A stretch of 64,000 bases of DNA from Nocardia sp. alder85J. GTDB taxonomy: Bacteria; Actinomycetota; Actinomycetes; Mycobacteriales; Mycobacteriaceae. Every line of letters begins with the position of its first letter. Position 1 is the stretch's first letter. Below the pieces are notes generated by a model that was given only the letters and a program-made list of their open reading frames with translations, was not told the DNA's origin and searched no databases. The stretch covers positions 62,001-126,000 of the forward strand of contig NZ_JAIUCZ020000015.1 in assembly GCF_020176955.2 (NCBI RefSeq), given 5' to 3'. A program made the position numbers and the translations under genes. Shown piece after piece: positions 23,855 through 32,222 of this stretch.

Positions 23855-25603
23855 ATGCTGCTCAACGACTGGCTGTCGGACCCGAGTGCCGACCGCGGAG
23901 TCCACGTCGCCGACGGCGCGGACGGCTGGACGTATCGGCCCTACACCGAACTCGCCGCCGCCGCGGCCGCGACGGCCGCGCACCTGCGCGCGGCCCGGAT
24001 CGCCCCCGGCGCGAACGTGATGCTGTTGTTCGCCCGGCAAGCCGACTTCATCGCAGGGTTCTTCGGGACGCTCGGCGCGGGCTGCACACCGGTTCCGGTG
24101 GCCCCGCCCGCCGCGTTCGGCAACGGTGCACGCTACAGCGCGCACCTGACCACCCTCATGCACCGCAGCGGCTGTGCGGCGGTGCTGGTGGACGACAGCA
24201 CGGCCGCCGTCGCCACCACGACCGCCGCCACCTGTGCGCCGGTGCCCGCGGTGCTGCGGGTCGGCGCCGAACCGGCCGACGCGCCGGCGCGGCCGGACGC
24301 CCGCGCGATCCCGGATCTGGCGCTGCTGCAATTCACTTCGGGCTCGAGCGGCACCCCGAAGGGTGTCCGGGTCACCCGGGACAACCTGTGCGCCAACGTC
24401 TCCGCCCTGCACCGATGGATGGGGATGTCCGCCGGCGACAGCTCGGCGCTGTGGCTGCCGCACTACCACGACATGGGCCTGATGAGCCTGTTGCTCGGGG
24501 TGACATCGCAGATCCCGTTGTGGCTCATGACGCCCCAGCAGTTCATCCGCGACCCGCTGCGGTGGCTGCGCTGCCTCGGCGAGGACGGTGCGACGCTGAC
24601 CGGCGGCCCGCCCTTCGGCTACCTCTACGCGGCCCGCCGCGTGCAGCCGGAACAGCTTGCCGGAATGGACTTCTCGCCGTGCCGGGTGGCCGTGCTCGGC
24701 GCCGAGCGCATCGATCCCGCCGCGGTGGCCGAATTCGTCCGCGCGGTCGAGCCGTTCGGATTCCGCACCGCCGCACTGATGCCCGCGTACGGTATGGCCG
24801 AGACCACGCTGATCGCCGCCGGCGTCACCGTCGGCGAGGAATCGCTCATCCGGGAGCTGTCCGAACCCACGGTCCGCATCGGTGAGCCGGTGAAGTTCGG
24901 GGCGACCGGAATCCTCGGGGCGGACGCACCGCACACCGGAACCTGGCTGACGGAGTGCGGCACCCCCGCGGCCGGGACGCGGATCGAGATCATCGACGAA
25001 TCCGGAAATCCGCTGCCCGAGGGATATCTCGGCGAGATCCGGGTGCACGGGACCTCGGTGACGGCCGGTTACCACCACGGCGACGCCGACCCCGGCGGCC
25101 CGGACGACCGCTTCGCCGGCGGCGGTTTCCGCACCGGCGACTCGGGCGTCCTGGTCGAGGGCAGCCTGTTCGTGATCGGCCGCATCGGCGACAGTCTCAA
25201 GGTCCGCGGCGCCGCGGTGCACGCCGAGGACGTGGAACTGGAGATCGCCCGCGAACTCGGTCTGGTCACCAGCCAGGTCGCCGTGCTGCTCGGCACCCTC
25301 GATCTGGTCGACACCGCCGTGATCGTCGTACAGGCGGACCTGGACGACGACCTCGTCTCCCGCATCACCACGCTGATGGCGGCCCGCACGTCGGACGCAG
25401 TGGCCCTGGTGATCGTTCGGGCGACCTCCGGGGCGATCCAGCGCACGTCGAGCGGCAAGCCGCGGCGCCGGGTCATGTGGCAGGTGGTCACCGACGGCCG
25501 GCTGCCCGGCATGCTCGTCCACACCACCTGGCGCGCTGTCGCACCGACCCCGCCACCCTGGGAAACCCACACCACGATCCACCCGGACGGAGACGCCGCA
25601 TGA
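23855..25603 (+). CDS. Second FAAL-type acyl-AMP ligase
   Basis: This 582-residue adenylate-forming enzyme carries FTSGSSGTPKGV, WLPHYHDMGLM, LMPAYGMAETT and RTSSGKPRRR. The WLPxYHDMGL and PAYGMAE wording is typical of FAALs. Two different ligases in one operon with a single ACP suggest either two acyl substrates or a division between loading and release. Its stop overlaps the ATG of the diiron protein (ATGA). It follows the MFS gene by 13 bases. Confidence 0.82.
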   Translation: MLLNDWLSDPSADRGVHVADGADGWTYRPYTELAAAAAATAAHLRAARIAPGANVMLLFARQADFIAGFFGTLGAGCTPVPVAPPAAFGNGARYSAHLTTLMHRSGCAAVLVDDSTAAVATTTAATCAPVPAVLRVGAEPADAPARPDARAIPDLALLQFTSGSSGTPKGVRVTRDNLCANVSALHRWMGMSAGDSSALWLPHYHDMGLMSLLLGVTSQIPLWLMTPQQFIRDPLRWLRCLGEDGATLTGGPPFGYLYAARRVQPEQLAGMDFSPCRVAVLGAERIDPAAVAEFVRAVEPFGFRTAALMPAYGMAETTLIAAGVTVGEESLIRELSEPTVRIGEPVKFGATGILGADAPHTGTWLTECGTPAAGTRIEIIDESGNPLPEGYLGEIRVHGTSVTAGYHHGDADPGGPDDRFAGGGFRTGDSGVLVEGSLFVIGRIGDSLKVRGAAVHAEDVELEIARELGLVTSQVAVLLGTLDLVDTAVIVVQADLDDDLVSRITTLMAARTSDAVALVIVRATSGAIQRTSSGKPRRRVMWQVVTDGRLPGMLVHTTWRAVAPTPPPWETHTTIHPDGDAA

Positions 25604-26586
25604 GCGCAACCGAACTCGTCGACGACCTGGACACCGCCCTCACCGACGAGCCCGCCCCCGGCCGCACCGGCGATTCCGCCGGCGCGCGTGCGCTCTACGA
25701 CCGCTGGGAGAATCAGCACTGGACCGTGGCCGCGCTGGATTTCGACCGCGACCGGGTGGTGTGGGAGCAACTCGGCCCGCATCATCGCGCGGAACTGCTC
25801 GGCGCGCTGGCCGAGATCGAGATCGGCGAGGTGTCGGTCACCGCCACGCTCAGCTCCCTGGTGGAGCATGCGGGAACCGAATCCGATCAGCTGTATCTCG
25901 CCACCCAGCTGGCGGACGAGGCCCGGCACGTCCTGTTCTTCCAGACCTATCTGGACCGCGTCGCGGGGGTGGGTTCGGAGTCCGAGCTCGCCGCCATGCG
26001 GACCCGGACGGACTACGGCCACTACTTCGACCCCGAGTTGCGGCGCGTCACCCGTGCGGTGCACACCAGCGGTGGCGACCCGGTCAGCTGGTGCACAGCC
26101 TCGGTCTACTACCACCTGGTCACCGAAGGCGTGCTGGCGGTGACCGGTCTGCGCACCAACCGCAGGCGCGCGAAAGCGCTCGAACTGCACACCCTCGACG
26201 AGGGCCTGACCAACGTCACCCGCGACGAGTCGCGGCACATCTCGTTCGGTGTCCTGGCGGCGCGGCGGGCCGTCGCGACCGGGCTCGCGCAGCCGCTGGT
26301 CGCGGCGTATCTGGACGCGGTCGGGCTGGCCGCGATCGTGCTGGTCGCGCCGCACGCCCGGCAGCACGTCCCGATGATCCGGGCCGCGTCGAACTATCTG
26401 GGGGCACAGTTGCGCGACGCCTGGTCGACGGCGCGTGACCGGGCCGTGCGGCAACTGGGCAGCATCGGCTTGGCGCAGTACGGGCCCGCCGCCGCGGCGG
26501 CCTTCGACGCCGGTGTCGAAACCGGACTCGACCGGTACGCCGAGATCTGGGGCCGGCCGCATCTGGTCCGGCTGACCGACGCCTGA
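25600..26586 (+). CDS. R2-like ferritin-fold diiron oxidase
   Basis: This 328-residue helical protein shows the carboxylate-bridged diiron signature of the ribonucleotide reductase R2 superfamily: Glu77, then 30 residues on Glu107-x-x-His110 (DEARH), and in the second half Glu176 (VTEG) and Glu210-x-x-His213 (DESRH). It is not the R2 of a ribonucleotide reductase: no R1 gene is near and it sits between a FAAL and an ACP. R2-like and related ferritin-fold oxidases hydroxylate, desaturate or cleave carrier-bound acyl groups or amines, so oxidation of an acyl-ACP is the best guess. No closer homologue can be named by eye. Confidence 0.8.
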   Translation: MSATELVDDLDTALTDEPAPGRTGDSAGARALYDRWENQHWTVAALDFDRDRVVWEQLGPHHRAELLGALAEIEIGEVSVTATLSSLVEHAGTESDQLYLATQLADEARHVLFFQTYLDRVAGVGSESELAAMRTRTDYGHYFDPELRRVTRAVHTSGGDPVSWCTASVYYHLVTEGVLAVTGLRTNRRRAKALELHTLDEGLTNVTRDESRHISFGVLAARRAVATGLAQPLVAAYLDAVGLAAIVLVAPHARQHVPMIRAASNYLGAQLRDAWSTARDRAVRQLGSIGLAQYGPAAAAAFDAGVETGLDRYAEIWGRPHLVRLTDA

Positions 26587-26619
26587 TCATCCGAAGTCAC
26601 GACAGCAGGAGAAGACACC

Positions 26620-26880
26620 ATGAACGACAGCATCTCGGCCCGGGTGCGGGCCATCGTCGGCCGGTTGGCCAAGGTCGATCGGGAGATCGGCGGCGACGAT
26701 CGGCTCATCGAGGATCTGGGCCTGAGTTCCATGGCGCTGGTGGAGCTTTCGGTGGCGCTGGAATCAGAGTTCGACCTGCAGCCGGTCGGCGGCGACGAGG
26801 CGCCCGCGGACCTGGCGACCGTGGCTGACCTGGAAAAGCTCATCGCGGCAGCACAATCCAGCGCCACGCCGGCGATCTGA
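26620..26880 (+). CDS. Acyl carrier protein
   Basis: This 86-residue acidic protein has the carrier motif DRLIEDLGLSSMALVELSVA; Ser37, in the position of the DSL serine, is the expected phosphopantetheine site. A ribosome site (CAGGAGAAGACACC) precedes the ATG. It is the last gene of the operon and has no fused domain, so it probably carries the acyl chain loaded by one or both ligases for oxidation by the diiron protein. No ketosynthase or condensation domain is present in the operon. Confidence 0.88.
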   Translation: MNDSISARVRAIVGRLAKVDREIGGDDRLIEDLGLSSMALVELSVALESEFDLQPVGGDEAPADLATVADLEKLIAAAQSSATPAI

Positions 26881-26937
26881 GGCGGCTCCCGGCCCGGGCC
26901 GCCGGCCGGTGACGGCTCGGCGCACCGGGGCCGGTGC

Positions 26938-28281
26938 TCAGCTCACCGTGACCGGTTCGGCGAACCGGTTGGCGGGCCGGTCCAATCCGTAGTGACCGCG
27001 CAGCGTGGTGGCGGTGTACTCGGTGCGGAACAGCCCGCGCCGTTGCAGGATCGGGACCACATCGTCGACGAAACGCTCCAGTCCGGAGGGCAGCACCGCG
27101 GGCATGATGTTGAATCCGTCGGCCGCGCCCGCGTCGAACCACTCCTCGATGGTGTCGGCGACCTGTTCGGGGGTGCCGACGAAGGTGCGGTGCCCGCGAC
27201 CGCCGCCGAGGCGGGCGATCAACTGCCGCAGCGTGAGATGTTCGCGGCGGGCCAGATTCACGATCAGCGTGTAGCGACTCTTGGCACCCTCGATCTCGTC
27301 CTCGCCGCGCAGCGTGTCGGGCAGTTCGGCATCCAGATCCAATTCCTCGACGGGCAGGCCGAACTGGCGGGACAGCTGGGCGCGGGCGAACTCCGGCGAG
27401 ATGAGGCGCTCCAGTTCGGCATCCAGTGCGCGGGCCTGTTCCTCGGTGTCGCCGATGACCGGCACGATGCCGGGCAGGATCTTGATCGTGTCGGGGTCCC
27501 GGCCCGATTCCACCGCCCGCCGCTTGAGATCGGTGTAGAACGCCTGCCCGTCGGCGAGGGTCTGCTGTGCGGTGAAGACCGCCTCGGCGTAGCGGGCCGC
27601 GAAATCCTTGCCGTCCTCCGACGAACCCGCCTGCACGAGCAGCGGATACCCCTGCGGCGGCCGGGGTACGTTCAATGCGCCTGCCACCCGGAAGAATTCG
27701 CCGTCGTGCGCGACGGGGTGCACTCGCGACGAATCGGTGTGGATGCCCAGTTCCTTGTCGGCGACCGTGGTGTCGTCCTCCCAGCTGTCCCACAGTTTGG
27801 TCGACACCTCGACGAATTCCGCGGCCTTCTCGTAGCGGCGGCGATGTTCGGGCGCGCCGTCGAGGCCGAAGTTGCGCGCCGCGTCGTCCCCGGCGGTGGT
27901 GACGATGTTCCAGCCGGCCCGCCCGCGGCTGACCCAGTCCACCGAGGCGAACCGCCGGGCCAGATTGTAGGGCTCGTTGTAGCTGGTGGAGGCGGTGGCG
28001 ATGAGCCCGATGCGGCTGGTCTGCACCGCCACGGCGGTCAGGATCACGGTGGGCTCCAGCGTACCCAGCGGCCTGCGGCCCGGATCTCCCTGTAGCGCCG
28101 GACCGTCGGCGAAGAAGATCGAGTCGAGTTTGCCGCGTTCGGCCAGCTGGGCCAGCCGGACGTAGTGGTCGATGTCGATGTGGGCGTGCGGATCACTTTC
28201 CGGCAGCCGCCAAGCGGCCTCGTGATGTCCGACCGACATCAGGAAGGCATTGAGGTGCAACTGCTTTCGGTTCCCGGACAT
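26938..28281 (-). CDS. LLM-class flavin-dependent monooxygenase, NtaA/SnaA/DszA type
   Basis: This 447-residue protein has the family N-terminus KQLHLNAFLMSVGHHEAAWR, then DSIFFADGPALQ, and ATASTSYNEPYNLARRFASV, WVSRGRAGWNIVTT and GFNIMPAVLPSG. Family members use FMNH2 from a separate reductase to cleave C-S or C-N bonds (dibenzothiophene sulfone, nitrilotriacetate) or oxidise other compounds. The ATG at 28281 was chosen because AAAGGGATCGAT precedes it; a GTG at 28302 would add seven residues. It lies downstream of a ROK regulator in the same direction. Organosulfur use is plausible given other sulfur-type genes in the window, but the substrate is unknown. Confidence 0.87.
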   Translation of the reverse strand: MSGNRKQLHLNAFLMSVGHHEAAWRLPESDPHAHIDIDHYVRLAQLAERGKLDSIFFADGPALQGDPGRRPLGTLEPTVILTAVAVQTSRIGLIATASTSYNEPYNLARRFASVDWVSRGRAGWNIVTTAGDDAARNFGLDGAPEHRRRYEKAAEFVEVSTKLWDSWEDDTTVADKELGIHTDSSRVHPVAHDGEFFRVAGALNVPRPPQGYPLLVQAGSSEDGKDFAARYAEAVFTAQQTLADGQAFYTDLKRRAVESGRDPDTIKILPGIVPVIGDTEEQARALDAELERLISPEFARAQLSRQFGLPVEELDLDAELPDTLRGEDEIEGAKSRYTLIVNLARREHLTLRQLIARLGGGRGHRTFVGTPEQVADTIEEWFDAGAADGFNIMPAVLPSGLERFVDDVVPILQRRGLFRTEYTATTLRGHYGLDRPANRFAEPVTVS

Positions 28282-28342
28282 ATCGATCCCTTTCGCCTTC
28301 ACCTGCTGTCGAAAAGATCGTCGCCAATGGGATTGTGGGCCG

Positions 28343-29458
28343 TCAATTTTCGTTCGACTTAAAATAACGCGGATTCGAATGGGCCAGGGGAGCGGCGAAT
28401 ATCTCGTGCAGCGCCACCGCGCCCGCGGACAGTTCCAGTACCCGCCCGTCGAAGGACGTGGCGATCACCACCTTCTCGGGCCGGTCGCACACCGCCGAGA
28501 ATTCCCGCACCGCGGCCAGATACGCCTCGTACACCCCCGGCACCGCATCCAGTGCCCGGTCGACCACGACCACGGTGTCCGGGTCGATCAGATCGATCAG
28601 CACGGCCAGCAACTGGCCCAGGGCCCGCGCCCGCTCCAGCAGCAGGGCCCGCGCGGGTGTGTCACCGGCCGCGGCCGCAGCTACCAGCGCGGCGAAGTCC
28701 GGATGCGGCGACCGATCCAGCAGCGCCCGTTCGGTGTAGTCGCCGAGTGGGCGTGGCGCGCCGCCGAGCATCCGGCCCAGTGAGCCGGCGCCGGACCGCG
28801 GCCCGTAGTGGACACTGCCGTGCACGGCCAGCGCGGCATCGATCACGTTGCCCACGAACAACACCACCGCACAGTCCGCCCGGCCGACCTGACCGAACAA
28901 CCGCTCGGCGTGGACCAGTCCGCGCGCGTGGCTGTCCAGACCGGTGGGCAGCCCGGTGCGGGCGGCCAGCCGGTCGCGCACCGGCACATCGCGCCAGCCC
29001 AGCGCCGGATGTTCGACCACGGTGCCGCTGTCGCGGTCCACCCAGCCACCGGTGGCGATTCCCAGACCGAGGACCCGTTCCCCGATCTCGCTGCGCCACT
29101 TCAGGACCCGGTCGGCGGCGGCGTCCAGCACGGTGCCGGGACCGGCGCCGCGATGTGGGATGCGATCGGTGCGCCGCACGATTCCGGCCAGATCCACCAC
29201 CGCCACCGAGGTCACCGTCGCGGCGACGTGCACCGCGAGCACCACGTTCGAGTCGGCGGCCAGGGCGAGGGGATTGGTCGGCCGGCCGACCGCGCCGCCG
29301 ACCCCGGGAAGTTCGGTCAGCAGCCCTGCGGCCAGCAGCGATCGGCTCGCCGAGGTGACCGTGGCCGGGGACAGCCCGGCGTGGCGGGCGACCGCCGTCC
29401 GCGGCGCCGGGCCGAGATCCAGTACCGCCCGCAGCACAGCGCCCGCACTGTCCGCCAT
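28343..29458 (-). CDS. ROK-family transcriptional regulator
   Basis: This 371-residue protein has an N-terminal winged helix (VLRAVLDLGPAPRTAVARHA, then GLSPATVTSASRSLLAAGLL) and a ROK domain with GLGIATGGWVDRDSG and the later LIDLIDPDTVVVVD. The usual ROK zinc cluster (CxCGxxGC) is absent, which is seen in some actinobacterial regulators, and sugar binding may not apply. It is 61 bases upstream of the LLM monooxygenase on the same strand and probably controls it. Sugar or sulfur metabolites are possible effectors. Confidence 0.82.
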   Translation of the reverse strand: MADSAGAVLRAVLDLGPAPRTAVARHAGLSPATVTSASRSLLAAGLLTELPGVGGAVGRPTNPLALAADSNVVLAVHVAATVTSVAVVDLAGIVRRTDRIPHRGAGPGTVLDAAADRVLKWRSEIGERVLGLGIATGGWVDRDSGTVVEHPALGWRDVPVRDRLAARTGLPTGLDSHARGLVHAERLFGQVGRADCAVVLFVGNVIDAALAVHGSVHYGPRSGAGSLGRMLGGAPRPLGDYTERALLDRSPHPDFAALVAAAAAGDTPARALLLERARALGQLLAVLIDLIDPDTVVVVDRALDAVPGVYEAYLAAVREFSAVCDRPEKVVIATSFDGRVLELSAGAVALHEIFAAPLAHSNPRYFKSNEN

Positions 29459-29541
29459 CGCCGTCTCCGTTCGTCCGGCGTCAGCCTAGGCAGCGGCCGC
29501 ACGCGTGGCCATGCTTCGGCGCAGCAGGATCGGTACTCGCG

Positions 29542-30399
29542 CTACCCCGGCGCCACGAACCAGCCCCGGCAACTGAACTGCACGTCGATCTGCCCGTGCG
29601 GTTCGGCGTAACCGTCGTGGAGCATGTTGTCGGTGGGTGCGATGTAGGCCTCGCCGGGGTGGACCACGAGCCTCGTGACGGGGTAGCGCGGGAACACCGT
29701 CATGAAGCGCTGCCCCAGTGCGAATCTCGGATCCGCGGCGCCGTCGAGCAGATCGCGCTCGCGCAGGGCTGCCGCCATCACCCGCAGGGGCGCGTTGACG
29801 AACAACAGGTAGCGGTCGCGGTGGCCGAGGTTGGCGGAGACGCGGTTGGCCGCCGCCGCGCGCTCCGCCAGCGGGCCGTCGTCCCAGCTGTCGACGTGCA
29901 ATCCGACTCGGCGGCCATGACTTCCGGTGGTCATGGTCGGGTTGCCGGCGGGGGTCCTGCCGTAGAGGAACGGGGTCCGGGTGCCCGGCCGCGCCGGGTC
30001 GGTCAGGCCGGTCGCCCAGCGCAGCGCCTCGACCAGTGCCACCCGGCCGATCGGGCCCTCGATCAGGGCGTCCACGGCGGCCGCGTCGCCGGTGGCCGAT
30101 GCCGCGCGCAATTCGGTGCACGCCGCCAGCACCCGGCCGGGGACGGGGACGACGGCGATCCAATCACCGGGCAGCGCACCGGGTCCGGGCGTGCCGGAGA
30201 GCACCGCGCGCTCGTGCCGGGTGGGTGCGCGCCACGGCGCGCGGGGCACGAAGCAACCCTCTGAATAGGTGTCGGCACAAGAGGTTTCGGCCGCGGGCCG
30301 GACGCCCGCGCTGAGCTCGGCGCGGTCCGCGGCGGGGAGCGTGAGCGTCAGTCCCCGCAGCAGTGCCGGGCGCCCGAGATCGGCGAGGTGGTGGGGCAT
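29542..30399 (-). CDS. Possible Fe(II)/2-oxoglutarate oxygenase in the RiPP locus
   Basis: I do not recognise this 285-residue protein as a named family. Its C-terminal half reads like a cupin-type iron oxygenase: His168-x-Asp170 in GLHVDSWDD, then VVHPGEAYIAPTDNMLHDGY with His247 and His261, and Arg278 in FSCRGWF where a 2-oxoglutarate-binding arginine could sit. The ATG at 30399 follows GCAGGAGAGCGCC. It lies 100 bases downstream of the radical SAM gene on the same strand, so it is a candidate second modification enzyme (for example hydroxylation) acting on the peptide precursor. The enzyme class is inference from the facial-triad pattern only. Confidence 0.6.
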   Translation of the reverse strand: MPHHLADLGRPALLRGLTLTLPAADRAELSAGVRPAAETSCADTYSEGCFVPRAPWRAPTRHERAVLSGTPGPGALPGDWIAVVPVPGRVLAACTELRAASATGDAAAVDALIEGPIGRVALVEALRWATGLTDPARPGTRTPFLYGRTPAGNPTMTTGSHGRRVGLHVDSWDDGPLAERAAAANRVSANLGHRDRYLLFVNAPLRVMAAALRERDLLDGAADPRFALGQRFMTVFPRYPVTRLVVHPGEAYIAPTDNMLHDGYAEPHGQIDVQFSCRGWFVAPG

Positions 30400-30437
30400 G
30401 GCGCTCTCCTGCGCGGTGTCGAGGTGTCTGGCCGGAA

Positions 30438-30497
30438 GTGACTGTGCGGCAACGAGATGATGCGGATGGTGTGCCGGGGGTGACTGTGCGGCAACGA
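30438..30497. repeat. 18-bp direct repeat in the radical SAM - oxygenase gap
   Basis: GTGACTGTGCGGCAACGA occurs at 30438-30455 and again at 30480-30497, 42 bases apart, filling much of the gap between the radical SAM stop and the next start. A regulatory or recombination origin cannot be told apart. Confidence 0.7.
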
Positions 30498-30499
30498 AA

Positions 30500-31648
30500 T
30501 CAGGCGGTCGCGCGCCAGCGCGCCACGGTGTGCGGCACCCGATCGCGCAGTTGATCGACGATGTAGGTGATCATCGGCCGCCCGGTGCACAGCAGGGTGC
30601 CGTGGCCGTCCTCGTCGCGCTCGCGGGCTTCGGTCTCGGCCACCAGGGCGCCGCCACAGGCGTCGAAGAAGGGGCAGGACAGGCAGTTTCGCGCGACCCG
30701 GCGTTCGGCCTCGACGGCGCAGCGCTCGAAGACCGGACCCGCCAGCAGGTCGGCGAACGGTTCGGTGAAGACGTTGCCGATCGACCACGCGCGGTCGCCG
30801 TAGGGTTCGCCGTAGGTGTAGCAGGAGCCGTCGGTGTCGACGAGCATGACGGGCAGCCATTCGCGGCGGTCCCGGTATCGCGGCCCGTGCTCGCCCGCGA
30901 GGTAGCGGGCCGCGATCCGGACGTAGTCGTCCAGGGGAGCCGGCGGCCGCTGCAAGGTGTCGCCTGCCAGCCACAGCTGCACCAGCCGTGCCAGTGCGGC
31001 GAGTTCCTGTTCGGTGCTCACCTCGAACGGGGTGGTCTGGCCGGGCTCGCCGGTGTCGAACAGCGGCAGTACGCGGAAGTTGAGGTTGCGTGCCTCGAAG
31101 AACCGGAAGACCCGTTCCACGGCGTGGATGTTCTGCGCGGTCAGCACCGAGATGCATCCCACCGGCACACCGGTGGCCACCAGCGCGTCGAGGTTCGCGG
31201 CCACTCGTTGCTGGGAGTCCCGGCCCGCCAGGTTCACGCGCAGCCCACCGGCCACGTCGAGCGAGACGCCGACGGAATCGAAACCGTCGGCCAGCAGTTG
31301 CCGGCGTTCGTCGTCGAGCACCGTCAGATTCGTCTGCACACTGTTCGAGGTCGCGATCGCCGCGCCGAAGATCTCCCGCTGGTCGGCCAGCGTCTGCCGG
31401 TAGAACTGCGCCGGTTGCATCAGCGGTTCGCCGCCGTGCCAGATGAAATCCAGTGCCGTGCGGGCTCCGTCCCGCTCGTCGGCGGCCTGGAAATGGTCGC
31501 GCAGGTTCCGGTACATGGTGAGGAGCTGCGCACGGGACATGGCCGCACGGTTTCCCAGCTCCGGATACTCGTAGCAGTATTTGCATCGCAGGTTGCAGAA
31601 CTTGGAGACCTTCACCACGATCTGCATGTTCCGGGTGGTCGAATTCAT
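30500..31648 (-). CDS. Radical SAM/SPASM peptide maturase
   Basis: This 382-residue protein has the [4Fe-4S] motif FCNLRCKYCYE (Cys18, Cys22, Cys25), HGGEPLM, and a C-terminal SPASM/twitch region with Cys276, Cys310, Cys322, Cys325, Cys331 and Cys354 (NCLSCPFFDACGG). This is the layout of RiPP maturases that make carbon-carbon or thioether crosslinks, including those that link an aromatic side chain to the residue two positions on (three-residue cyclophanes). The ATG at 31648 is taken because the protein then starts like related maturases; no strong ribosome site is seen, and translation may depend on the precursor gene 124 bases upstream. Its presumed substrate is that precursor. Confidence 0.88.
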   Translation of the reverse strand: MNSTTRNMQIVVKVSKFCNLRCKYCYEYPELGNRAAMSRAQLLTMYRNLRDHFQAADERDGARTALDFIWHGGEPLMQPAQFYRQTLADQREIFGAAIATSNSVQTNLTVLDDERRQLLADGFDSVGVSLDVAGGLRVNLAGRDSQQRVAANLDALVATGVPVGCISVLTAQNIHAVERVFRFFEARNLNFRVLPLFDTGEPGQTTPFEVSTEQELAALARLVQLWLAGDTLQRPPAPLDDYVRIAARYLAGEHGPRYRDRREWLPVMLVDTDGSCYTYGEPYGDRAWSIGNVFTEPFADLLAGPVFERCAVEAERRVARNCLSCPFFDACGGALVAETEARERDEDGHGTLLCTGRPMITYIVDQLRDRVPHTVARWRATA

Positions 31649-31772
31649 CTGAGCGCGCTCGTTTCTCGCGAGTCGGGGCACACTGCCCGCACCCGCCGCC
31701 GAGTCGCCCCGGCTCGACGGCGAGCGTGGAACATGCGGTGCCCCGAGGACATCGGCAGATCTATCGGACGGA

Positions 31773-32135
31773 CTACGGATCGATGATCTGGACGAAGCCC
31801 GTGGGCGCCTGCCGGAACGGCTCCACCTGGTGGAACGGCTGTCCCTGCCGGAACGGACCCTCCTGGAATTGGTTGAACTGGTGGAACGGATTCGGCACCG
31901 CGTCGTGCTGTACGCCGTCGGCGGACACGGGCTCCGCCGACGTGGGCTGATCGAGCACGGTCGCGAGATGGGCCTGGGCCGCGGCCCCGACCACGGTGCT
32001 GTCCGCCGTGGGCAGGATCGCCGCACCGGCCGGACCGGCCAGACTCATGGCGATCGCCGGCGCCGCCGCCATCGTCGCGGCGATGCCGGCGAGCCGCGCG
32101 ATCGCCGCCGCGCGGCCGCTGTGTGAAGGTGACAT
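31773..32135 (-). CDS. RiPP precursor candidate with Phe-X-Gln repeats and a signal-like leader
   Basis: This 120-residue protein starts at an ATG preceded by GGAGGAGTCCAC. Residues 8-39 are Ala-rich and hydrophobic, ending SLAGPAGAA, like a secretion signal. Residues 40-80 form a linker. The C-terminal 40 residues contain PFHQFNQFQEGPFRQ and QPFHQVEPFRQ, then GFVQ: Phe-X-Gln at 84-86, 87-89, 95-97, 101-103, 107-109 and 114-116, plus FQE at 90-92. The next gene downstream is a radical SAM/SPASM maturase. The spacing suits crosslinks between each Phe and the Gln two positions on. The repeats and gene order are visible; the modification is inferred from known three-residue cyclophane maturases. 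No protease gene is evident. Confidence 0.8.
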   Translation of the reverse strand: MSPSHSGRAAAIARLAGIAATMAAAPAIAMSLAGPAGAAILPTADSTVVGAAAQAHLATVLDQPTSAEPVSADGVQHDAVPNPFHQFNQFQEGPFRQGQPFHQVEPFRQAPTGFVQIIDP

Positions 32136-32222
32136 GTGGACTCCTCCGATCGTGCCCGGTCGGCTCCAGAAGCCTTGAACTCCTTGTGAATTCAGCCGGA
32201 CAATCACAGATATGACCGTGGG

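Noticed and set aside
25600..26586. Diiron protein as a ribonucleotide reductase beta subunit
   Set aside because: The ligand pattern fits the superfamily, but no alpha subunit or NrdI/NrdH gene is near and it sits between FAAL and ACP genes with overlapping stops.
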